This document shows, piece by piece, positions 1 through 5,175 of a stretch of DNA of 9,816 nt. Under the pieces are notes generated by a model. The model was given only the letters and a program-made list of their open reading frames with translations. It was not told the DNA's origin and searched no databases. A program made the position numbers and the translations under genes. Origin of the DNA: GH45 sp046704385 (GTDB taxonomy: Bacteria > Bacteroidota > Bacteroidia > Bacteroidales > SZUA-534); contig JBJKSB010000096.1 of NCBI GenBank assembly GCA_046704385.1, positions 1-9,816 of the forward strand, read 5' to 3'. The first letter of the stretch is position 1. Each line of letters starts with the position of its first letter.

Positions 1-35
1 GGGAGATGGATAAAAAATTAACCCTTGTATCCTCC

Positions 36-205
36 CTAACCCTCCTTGAAAAGGAGGAAACAGGCCTATATTACTAATAAATGCCTAAATTATTTTAAGA
101 TGAAAACAGCAATCCAAAGCATAGTAACGGCCAGCTCCTTCCTTTATAAAGCCTGCCTGCCTAAGGTAGGGAAGGCGGGGGATGGATAAAAATCCCCGCA
201 CCTCC
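36..205. repeat. Composite hairpin repeat, copy A
   Basis: This is an intergenic mosaic with at least two hairpin modules. Module 1 is CCTCCTT / AAGGAGG (41-47 with 51-57). Module 2 begins around the CAGCAATCC block (107-115), continues through CGGCCAGC, and has a CCTTCC...GGAAGG stem whose loop carries an extra GC-rich insertion (about 147-170) compared with copies B and C. It ends in the GGGGGATGGATAAAAATCCCC hairpin, then CACCTCC. The same module order recurs at 2457-2612 and, for module 2, at 9461-9573. The first 35 bases hold another fragment containing GATGGATAAAAAA. No gene is visible in 1-436. I read it as dispersed non-coding repeat DNA. Confidence 0.75.
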
Positions 206-310
206 ACTGCCAACTGAAGACTAAAGACTAAAGACTGCCCACTGTTTACTCTCTGCCTACTGTAGACTGAGAACTGCCAACTGAAAACTGCCGACTGAAA
301 ACTGCCGACT
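206..310. repeat. Degenerate 7-bp tandem array, copy A
   Basis: This array is built from 7-bp units of the form nACTGnn, such as GACTAAA, GACTGCC, AACTGAA and TACTGTA. It directly follows the CACCTCC end of the composite repeat. The units are degenerate, and the array keeps older-looking variants (ACTGTTTACTCTCTGCC) that also occur in copy C. No coding potential or protein-binding motif is recognised. Confidence 0.8.
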
Positions 311-351
311 GGTCACTAAGCTTGCCGAAGTGGGCGAGGGATGGATAATTT
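311..351. repeat. REP-like GGTCACTAAGCYTGYCGAAGTG element, copy A
   Basis: GGTCACTAAGCTTGCCGAAG is followed by TGGGCGAGGGATGGATAA. The short CACT / AGTG arms can form a hairpin. A near-identical copy is at 2357-2397. It resembles the widespread class of dispersed bacterial palindromes containing GCCTGTCGAAG or its complement. Its function is unknown. Confidence 0.65.
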
Positions 352-436
352 AATTACTCCATGCACCCGCGACTCCCCGGTTTTTTCACACAATAACCAA
401 TAACCATTCACTCTCAACAAACAGTATATAAAATAC

Positions 437-478
437 TTATTAACAATAATAGGAGTTGTGATTTTGATTATATACTTT
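437..478 (+). promoter_or_regulatory. Promoter-like block, first of two related copies
   Basis: This 42-bp block matches 2753-2794 at 31 of 42 positions, including AACAATAAT near its start and TACTTT at its end. The end supplies TACTTTTA (473-480), close to the Bacteroidota -7 consensus TAnnTTTG, but the -33 counterpart (ATAG, 449-452) is poor. It lies after repeat mosaic A and 224 bp before the TPR gene. Alternatively it is merely a diverged segment of the repeat. Confidence 0.4.
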
Positions 479-487
479 TAAGCCGAA

Positions 488-522
488 GAACTCCCTGGGG
501 TCTGTCTCAGGGTTCCTTTTTT
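488..522 (+). terminator. Intrinsic-terminator-like hairpin
   Basis: GAA then CCCTG (488-490, 493-497) pairs with CAGGGTTC (508-515), with a two-base bulge (CT). G-U and G-C pairs extend the stem inward to a small loop. C and six T residues (517-522) follow at once. It starts about 8 bases after the -7-like box at 473-480, so any transcript from there would end almost immediately. It may be an attenuator, a tiny RNA, or a terminator for transcription entering from the left. Confidence 0.55.
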
Positions 523-609
523 CTGCTCTGAATTGCTGAAATCTGACTTCCGGCCAGGTTGGGATTCCCGGTATTTTGAGCAAAGGATGATGTAATCCGG
601 ATTAAAGGG

Positions 610-640
610 TTCCTTTATTTATCACTTATAAATAAAGGAA
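610..640. promoter_or_regulatory. 13-bp perfect inverted repeat upstream of TPR gene
   Basis: TTCCTTTATTTAT (610-622) and ATAAATAAAGGAA (628-640) are perfect complements around CACTT. The element lies 61 bp before the TPR gene start. It has no T-run after it on the plus strand, so it fits an operator or 5'-leader stem better than a terminator. The remaining bases of 523-701 contain no gene that I can support. Confidence 0.5.
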
Positions 641-701
641 AGTCTCTTAAAAAACAGGTATATACTAAATTAATATAGATTGACCTAAAAATTACGCATA
701 T

Positions 702-2327
702 ATGAAAATACACTTAATCATAATCGGAACTTTGCTCCTGACTTTAAACGTTTATAGTCAATCTGCAAAGGAACATTACAATAAAGGAAATGATCTGTTT
801 GATAAAAAGGACTTTAAAGGTGCTATAACAGAATACAACAGTTCATTGGCAATTGAATCAAAAAATAAAGATGCCTTTTACAACCGGGGTATAGCCAAAT
901 TTAATATTAAAGATTATAAGGGAGCAATAGCTGACTTTGACAGCTTTGTGGAAATTGATCCCCGGTTTGGTACTGTTTATGTATTTAGGGGAGTTGCCAA
1001 AGCCGGTATCCAGGATTATGCAGGAGCAATTCTTGATTATAACCAGGCCATTAAAATAGATAATAATAATGCAGAAGCTTATTACAGGCGGGGAGTAGCT
1101 AAAGCATTTCTTAAGGACAATAAGAGCGCATTAAAAGATTATAACAAGGCCATTGATTTGAATTTTGTTACATCCGATGTTTATTTTCACCGGGCCATTG
1201 TAAAAGCTAACCTTTCCGATTTTAAAGGGGCAATAACTGATTACAACCAATCGATTGACCTGAAATCGAACAATGCCGAAGCATTTATGAACAGGGGAAT
1301 AGCAAAATTCAATATTCAGGATTATAACGGTGCCATTATGGATTACACCAAAGCCATAGAGCAAAAACCCAAAAATGCTGAAGCCTATTCATACAGGGGG
1401 ACAGCCAAAACGCTGCTGGAGGATTTTGCAGGTGCCTTGCAGGATTTTAATAAAACCATTGAAACAGAACCAGGCAATCAGGATGCATATTATTACAGAG
1501 GGTTGGTAAAGTACAAACTCGAAGACTACTCAAATGCAATACCCGATTATGACAAAGCGATTGAGCTGAACCCTGGTAACGCTGACGCTTATTATAACCG
1601 GGCTTTGGCAAAAATGTACCTTAAAGATAATGCATCTGCCATAAACGATTTTACTAAGTCGGTTGAATTGAAACCCAATATTTCGGATGTATATCTTAAC
1701 CGGGGAGTAGCAGAAGCTGACCTTGGAAAATTTTCGGATGCATTAAAAGACTATAACAAGGTTGTTGATATTAAGCCCGATAATACTACAGTTTATTATT
1801 ACCGGGGATTGGCAAAAGTCAATCTGGGAGATAATGCGGGTTCAATACCTGATTTTAATAAAGCGATTGGGTATGGCTTTAAAAAAGCCGAAATTTATTT
1901 TGAAAGAGGATTGGCAAAATATAAAACCAAAGATTACAAAGGTTCAATATCGGATTTCAATAAAGCTATTGAACTTAAACCAACCGATTCAGAGGCTTAT
2001 TTTAACAGAGGTATAGCTAATTATGACCTTAAGGAATTTAACCTTTCTATTCAGGATTTTAGTAAATCAATTGAAATAAACCCTAAATATTCATCGGCAT
2101 TTTACAACAGGGGAAATGCAAAATGTGAAATTAAGGACTATAAAGGTTCAATTCCTGATTATGACAGGGCCATTGAACTGGACCCCGGAAAAACCAACAA
2201 CTATATTAACCGTGGGTTAGCCAAAATTAAGCTCGACGAAAAGACCAGTGCTTGTTCCGACTTTAAAAAAGGGGCCTCATTAGGTGACAAAAAAGCAGAG
2301 AATTATGTAATTCAGTATTGCAGATAA
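702..2327 (+). CDS. Exported all-TPR repeat protein (15 TPRs)
   Basis: This 541-residue protein has an N-terminal secretion signal (MK, then the hydrophobic run LIIIGTLLLTL, with likely cleavage near YSQS, residues 18-21). Fifteen consecutive 34-residue tetratricopeptide repeats follow, from about residue 22 to 530. Repeats read YxNRGxAKxxxxDYxGAIxDYxKAIExxP. The final unit changes to a Sel1-like ending (SACSDFKKGASLGDKKA) and closes with YCR. There is no catalytic domain. Such solenoids are protein-binding scaffolds. With a signal peptide it should act in the periplasm or at the cell surface, but its partner is unknown. The ATG was chosen because the signal peptide starts there; no Shine-Dalgarno is seen. 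It stands alone between repeat mosaics A and B and faces the same way as everything downstream. The near-identical repeats make copy-number change by recombination possible. Confidence 0.93.
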   Translation: MKIHLIIIGTLLLTLNVYSQSAKEHYNKGNDLFDKKDFKGAITEYNSSLAIESKNKDAFYNRGIAKFNIKDYKGAIADFDSFVEIDPRFGTVYVFRGVAKAGIQDYAGAILDYNQAIKIDNNNAEAYYRRGVAKAFLKDNKSALKDYNKAIDLNFVTSDVYFHRAIVKANLSDFKGAITDYNQSIDLKSNNAEAFMNRGIAKFNIQDYNGAIMDYTKAIEQKPKNAEAYSYRGTAKTLLEDFAGALQDFNKTIETEPGNQDAYYYRGLVKYKLEDYSNAIPDYDKAIELNPGNADAYYNRALAKMYLKDNASAINDFTKSVELKPNISDVYLNRGVAEADLGKFSDALKDYNKVVDIKPDNTTVYYYRGLAKVNLGDNAGSIPDFNKAIGYGFKKAEIYFERGLAKYKTKDYKGSISDFNKAIELKPTDSEAYFNRGIANYDLKEFNLSIQDFSKSIEINPKYSSAFYNRGNAKCEIKDYKGSIPDYDRAIELDPGKTNNYINRGLAKIKLDEKTSACSDFKKGASLGDKKAENYVIQYCR

Positions 2328-2356
2328 TCGTAAGTGAGTTTCGCCGCCCATTCCCT

Positions 2357-2397
2357 GGTCACTAAGCCTGTCGAAGTGGCGGGGGATGGATAAAAAT
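2357..2397. repeat. REP-like GGTCACTAAGCYTGYCGAAGTG element, copy B
   Basis: This is the second copy of the element at 311-351: GGTCACTAAGCCTGTCGAAG, then TGGCGGGGGATGGATAAAAAT. Here it sits 29 bp after the TPR gene stop, whereas in mosaic A it follows the heptad array. The modules are therefore shuffled between copies. Confidence 0.65.
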
Positions 2398-2400
2398 AAA

Positions 2401-2446
2401 TCACATTGAATCCTGTGAGCGCATTCCCCGTCAGCTTGCTGCGAGG
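2401..2446. repeat. Two short palindromic elements
   Basis: TCACA / TGTGA (2401-2405 with 2414-2418) forms a small stem. It is followed by CCCCGTCAGCTTGCTGCGAG (2426-2445), a palindrome centred on AGCTTGCT with CC/GG outer arms. Neither is followed by a T-run. They look like further dispersed repeat modules rather than regulatory sites of the flanking genes. Confidence 0.45.
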
Positions 2447-2456
2447 AGCTTCAATC

Positions 2457-2612
2457 CACCCTAACCCTCCTTTTTCAAGGAGGGAACAGACCTCTGCCAA
2501 TAGTAAAATATTGTACCATTTTGATGTACCACAGCAATCCAAAACATAGTACCGGCCAGCCCCTTCCTTTCAAAAAGGAAGGCGGGGGATGGATAAAAAT
2601 CCCCGTACCTCC
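2457..2612. repeat. Composite hairpin repeat, copy B
   Basis: Module 1 is the perfect hairpin CCCTCCTT / AAGGAGGG (2465-2472 with 2477-2484). A variable A/T-rich linker follows, then CAGCAATCC and module 2, CCTTCCTT / AAGGAAGG (2562-2569 with 2575-2582). Directly after it comes GGGGAT / ATCCCC (2585-2590 with 2599-2604). It leads straight into the heptad array, the same order as in copies A and C. Region 2328-2890 contains no supportable gene. Confidence 0.8.
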
Positions 2613-2719
2613 ACTGCCAACTGAAGACTAAAGACTAAAGACTGCCGACTGCCGACTGCCGACTGCCGACTGAGAACTGCCGACTGAGAACTGCCGACTG
2701 AGAACTGCCGACTGAGAAC
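2613..2719. repeat. 7/14-bp tandem array, copy B
   Basis: The array begins ACTGCCAACTGAAGACTAAA, moves through GACTGCC units, then settles into the 14-bp unit GACTGAGAACTGCC. It ends at 2719, just before the plain AT-rich promoter region of the PIN gene. Homogeneity rises from left to right, as if the 14-bp unit had expanded recently. Confidence 0.85.
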
Positions 2720-2764
2720 TCAACCCCCTACTTCCCAACAAATTACAAATTTTTATCAACAATA

Positions 2765-2796
2765 ATTGCCATTACGGTTTTAACTATGTACTTTAG
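2765..2796 (+). promoter_or_regulatory. Bacteroidota-type promoter for the PIN-membrane gene
   Basis: ATTG (2765-2768), a 20-bp spacer and TACTTTAG (2789-2796) approximate the TTTG / N19-21 / TAnnTTTG consensus with one mismatch in each box. It is the right-hand part of the block related to 437-478. The start of transcription would be near 2803, leaving a leader of roughly 90 bases before the PIN gene. Confidence 0.5.
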
Positions 2797-2800
2797 TTAT

Positions 2801-2822
2801 GTAAACCAGGTTAACCGTTTAC
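2801..2822. promoter_or_regulatory. Nested palindrome, possible operator
   Basis: GTAAAC (2801-2806) and GTTTAC (2817-2822) are inverted arms around the perfect palindrome GGTTAACC (2809-2816). The element would overlap the predicted transcription start of the PIN gene, a typical place for a repressor site. No regulator gene is in the window. Confidence 0.35.
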
Positions 2823-2890
2823 TTAAAGTTTATAAGTAATAATGGATAAGTTGATTTATAGACAAGTATGTCTAATTTAAATAGAGAATT

Positions 2891-4804
2891 ATGCAGACAA
2901 ATTTCAATATATTTAGAATAAACTGTTGGTTAGATGATCTTGATAGTAATAATTTCTCAAACTCAATTGCTTCCCTAATTTATGATTATTTATATTCAAA
3001 AGACAACAAAGAAACTTTAGTAAGTGAGATATATACAAATATAAGGGACAACCTATCGATTAATCTTGACGAAGAGTTCTACAATAACCTTATTGAAAGG
3101 AATAAGCAACTTGAAAAATATCCCACTGATGATGATGTATTAATAAAATTAATTCCTAATAAATTCAAAGAAATAAACGATAATATCGCAAATAATTCAC
3201 TTGAATATCATATAAATAGGTTTATATTAAAAAAAGGATATGATGAGGGACTTTCAGAAAAAGTAATTCAACTTCTAGCTAATTCTCTTTATGAGAACAT
3301 ATTGGTGTTTTCAACTGAAAATATTAAAACTATACTTACTGAAAATTGTTCTGAAGAGTTTTCTCAGGTTGAAATAGACGTTTATAATGAATTTATTGAT
3401 TATGATAATATAGCTAAAAATAATGCTATTTATTCAACTTTCTTAAAAGCGGTTGAGTTTGCTATTTTGACATCAGGTAGAGGTGTAAAGGATATTTCAA
3501 AGGATATTTTTAATAACAAGACCTACTATCTTGATACTAATATAATAATTCGTCTTTTGGGGGTTGGAGGAAAAGAGAGACAAACTACTGTTGAAAAACT
3601 CCTAGATTCATGTATACATGAAGGAATTAAATTCGAAGTGTCATATTCGACTGAAAAGGAACTAAGAAATAAGTTGGAGGAGAGATGCGAAAATTTAAGG
3701 CAAAAAAGCGATTTGCATTCTATTTCTATATTACAAAAATTATCTGAAGAAATTGGTCTTAATCAAGACTTTGAATCACATTATGCAAAATTACGAATAT
3801 CAGGTAAGGTAAAAAGCATAAATAGTTATGAATTGTACCTAAAAGTTGGATATCAAAAAATTAAAGATAAGTACTCCCTCAAAGGAGAATCTCTAACTTC
3901 AAAATTGGATGGATTAAAAATTAACGAGTTAGCCAATGCATTGCATACAGCAAAGAAAGATGAATTTAGCGTTAGATATACTAAGACTGCAGCGAAAATT
4001 GATGCAGTAAATGTTCTATATGTTAGGTATTTGCGAGGTAATAATGATTACAACTATAATGATATACGTTCCTTTTATCTAACAACTGATCGAACATTAA
4101 ATAAGGTTCTTTCAATGAAAGATAAAAAAAATGTACCAGAAACAATCCTTCCTTCTCAGTTATTCTTACTTCATAATTCCTCTATTGAAAAAGATGAAAA
4201 TGATATAAAACAATTCGTAAAATTCATTAAGAAAAGGACTACTGAGTTCAAATTTAATGGTTCAGAAGTATTAAGATTTGTTGAAGAAATTCGTGATGTA
4301 ACCTCAGATATTAATGAGCTTACATCAATTTTAAAAGCGTATTCTGACACAAAATATAAAGCCACGCACGAGGAGGTTACAAAATATAATAAGGTTTCTA
4401 CTTTTAATGAATTTGCCAAAGGTAAAATTGATAAGGAATTGTGGGAAGCAAAAAAAGGAGATACGAAATACAAGGATGCTCTTGATAGAGCAATTCATAG
4501 ATTAATTAAAAGGTTTAAATTATCAATCAAACTTGCATATGCTACTGAGTTTATTGTTTATATTATAATTGGTTGGGTTGTTAAAATAATTTCAGGAAAT
4601 GAAAAAATAAGCATCCTTACATCATTTGGTTTGCTAACTATTAGTGTGGGTATAAGTTTTATTTTCAAGGATTCATTTGGAGTTCATAAATTTTTCAAAT
4701 TGAGGTTATTTAACTTCTTTATTAAGAATTCACATTTTTATAAAACATTTGGAAATGACGAATTATTTTTAATGAAAACTCAGGAAATAATAAACGGGGC
4801 ATAA
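2891..4804 (+). CDS. PIN-domain nuclease-like protein with C-terminal membrane helices
   Basis: This 637-residue protein has a helical, acidic N-terminal region (about 1-205), then a PIN-like nuclease core: YYLDTNIIIRLL with D215, ELRNKLEE with E257, KIDAVNVLY with D371, and YLTTDRTL with D400. These four acidic residues occur in the order and local context expected of the metal-binding site of PIN ribonucleases. The core is large, with a helical insertion at about 265-365. After a charged helical linker (410-545), two hydrophobic segments (about 554-568 and 573-592) and a basic tail place the C-terminus at the membrane. It is much longer than a VapC toxin, and no antitoxin-sized partner is adjacent. 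RNA cleavage is inferred from the family. The gene is strongly AT-rich (11 of 60 bases G+C in 3181-3240). The ATG follows an A-rich leader without a Shine-Dalgarno. A defence or stress-effector role is possible but unproven. Confidence 0.85.
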   Translation: MQTNFNIFRINCWLDDLDSNNFSNSIASLIYDYLYSKDNKETLVSEIYTNIRDNLSINLDEEFYNNLIERNKQLEKYPTDDDVLIKLIPNKFKEINDNIANNSLEYHINRFILKKGYDEGLSEKVIQLLANSLYENILVFSTENIKTILTENCSEEFSQVEIDVYNEFIDYDNIAKNNAIYSTFLKAVEFAILTSGRGVKDISKDIFNNKTYYLDTNIIIRLLGVGGKERQTTVEKLLDSCIHEGIKFEVSYSTEKELRNKLEERCENLRQKSDLHSISILQKLSEEIGLNQDFESHYAKLRISGKVKSINSYELYLKVGYQKIKDKYSLKGESLTSKLDGLKINELANALHTAKKDEFSVRYTKTAAKIDAVNVLYVRYLRGNNDYNYNDIRSFYLTTDRTLNKVLSMKDKKNVPETILPSQLFLLHNSSIEKDENDIKQFVKFIKKRTTEFKFNGSEVLRFVEEIRDVTSDINELTSILKAYSDTKYKATHEEVTKYNKVSTFNEFAKGKIDKELWEAKKGDTKYKDALDRAIHRLIKRFKLSIKLAYATEFIVYIIIGWVVKIISGNEKISILTSFGLLTISVGISFIFKDSFGVHKFFKLRLFNFFIKNSHFYKTFGNDELFLMKTQEIINGA

Positions 4805-4864
4805 TAAAGTCTTATCTAATTCAATTACATTTTAGTAATAATTTAGATAGTTTGCCATAAAAGG

Positions 4865-4898
4865 TTTTCATTGGAGAATGAAAAACGAAACCTCCAAT
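4865..4898. promoter_or_regulatory. Two mutually exclusive inverted repeats
   Basis: TTTTCATT (4865-4872) pairs with AATGAAAA (4877-4884), while the overlapping ATTGGAG (4870-4876) pairs with CTCCAAT (4892-4898). Both cannot form at once. The element lies between the PIN gene and the promoter of the peptide gene. It could end or regulate PIN-gene read-through, or act as DNA operator half-sites. There is no T-run. Confidence 0.35.
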
Positions 4899-4905
4899 CG
4901 CCTAT

Positions 4906-4936
4906 TTTGTATATACTGAATCTTTGGTTACCTTTT
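4906..4936 (+). promoter_or_regulatory. Bacteroidota-type promoter of the peptide operon
   Basis: TTTG (4906-4909), a 19-bp spacer and TACCTTTT (4929-4936) match the Bacteroidota TTTG / TAnnTTTG arrangement at all but the last base. Transcription would begin around 4943, giving a leader of about 45 bases with the strong ribosome-binding site. This separates the peptide operon from the PIN gene. Confidence 0.6.
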
Positions 4937-4969
4937 AAAATAACCTAATTCTAATTAATAATTCTAAAG

Positions 4970-4979
4970 AAAGGAGGTG
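4970..4979 (+). promoter_or_regulatory. Strong Shine-Dalgarno site of the precursor peptide
   Basis: AAAGGAGGTG is nearly fully complementary to the 16S rRNA tail, and 10 bases separate its GGAGG from the ATG at 4988. No other gene in the window has such a site, and the maturase downstream has none. This fixes the precursor start and predicts that the peptide is made in much larger amounts than its enzyme. Confidence 0.8.
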
Positions 4980-4987
4980 TGAATTAA

Positions 4988-5107
4988 ATGGCTTACACAA
5001 AACCTAAAATTTTGGCTCAAAGTACTGTGCAGATGGCAGATTGTCGTCCTAACAGCAGACCAAGTGGAAGACCTTGTGATCCGCCAGGACCACGTGGAGG
5101 TAAGTAA
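4988..5107 (+). CDS. Putative radical-SAM RiPP precursor peptide, Arg-Pro/Cys core
   Basis: This is a 39-residue peptide. Its leader is MAYTKPKILAQSTVQMAD, and the KPKILAQS part resembles leader segments bound by PqqD-like domains. The core falls into tetrads CRPN, SRPS, GRPC, DPPG and PRGG, then a final Lys. Cys19 and Cys30 are separated by ten residues carrying three Arg-Pro pairs at four-residue spacing. The core has no aromatic residue. The start is fixed by the strong Shine-Dalgarno. The gene sits 68 bp before a radical SAM/SPASM maturase with a recognition domain, the standard precursor-enzyme layout. Thioether links from the cysteines, or modification of Arg, Pro, Asn or Ser side chains, are possible. 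The GG is at the extreme C-terminus, so it is not a usual double-Gly leader cleavage site. I do not recognise a named family. Arg-Pro spacing recalls proline-rich antimicrobial peptides, by resemblance only. Confidence 0.82.
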   Translation: MAYTKPKILAQSTVQMADCRPNSRPSGRPCDPPGPRGGK

Positions 5108-5117
5108 CTGAAAATTC

Positions 5118-5159
5118 AATCAGACGACGAGTTATAATTTTATTTCTCGTCGTCTGATT
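5118..5159 (+). promoter_or_regulatory. Perfect 14-bp stem-loop between precursor and maturase
   Basis: AATCAGACGACGAG (5118-5131) and CTCGTCGTCTGATT (5146-5159) are perfect complements around a 14-base A/T loop. There is no T-run after it. Placed 10 bases after the precursor stop and 16 before the maturase ATG, it probably protects the 3' end of a processed precursor mRNA or partly stops transcription, lowering enzyme relative to peptide. A dyad operator is the alternative. Confidence 0.75.
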
Positions 5160-5175
5160 ACTAAAAAGACATTTT

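Noticed and set aside
36..205. Composite repeat as an insertion sequence or integron attC site
   Set aside because: There is no transposase or integrase and no attC core sites. The elements are short hairpins typical of dispersed intergenic repeats.
206..310. Heptad arrays as a CRISPR array
   Set aside because: Units are 7 or 14 bp without unique spacers, and no cas genes are present.
1131..1364. Minus-strand open frame of 77 codons inside the exported TPR gene
   Set aside because: It is the antisense of a highly repetitive, strongly coding TPR array, with no start signal or recognisable protein.
1762..2016. Plus-strand alternative frame inside the TPR gene
   Set aside because: It is an out-of-frame product of the 102-bp TPR repeat, whose real frame has clear repeat structure.
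2312..2542. Minus-strand open frame of 76 codons over the TPR gene end and repeat B
   Set aside because: Its translation is made of REP-like and hairpin repeat sequence with no protein features.
2891..4804. PIN gene with a neighbour as a classical VapBC toxin-antitoxin pair
   Set aside because: The protein is far larger than VapC and membrane-anchored, and no small antitoxin gene lies on either side.
4813..4849. TATCTAA / TTAGATA as terminator of the PIN gene
   Set aside because: The arms are only seven A/T-rich bases with a 23-base loop and no T-run, too weak to call.
5093..5104. GG near the precursor C-terminus as a double-glycine leader cleavage site
   Set aside because: Only a single Lys follows it, so cleavage there would release no core. 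No peptidase-transporter is linked.
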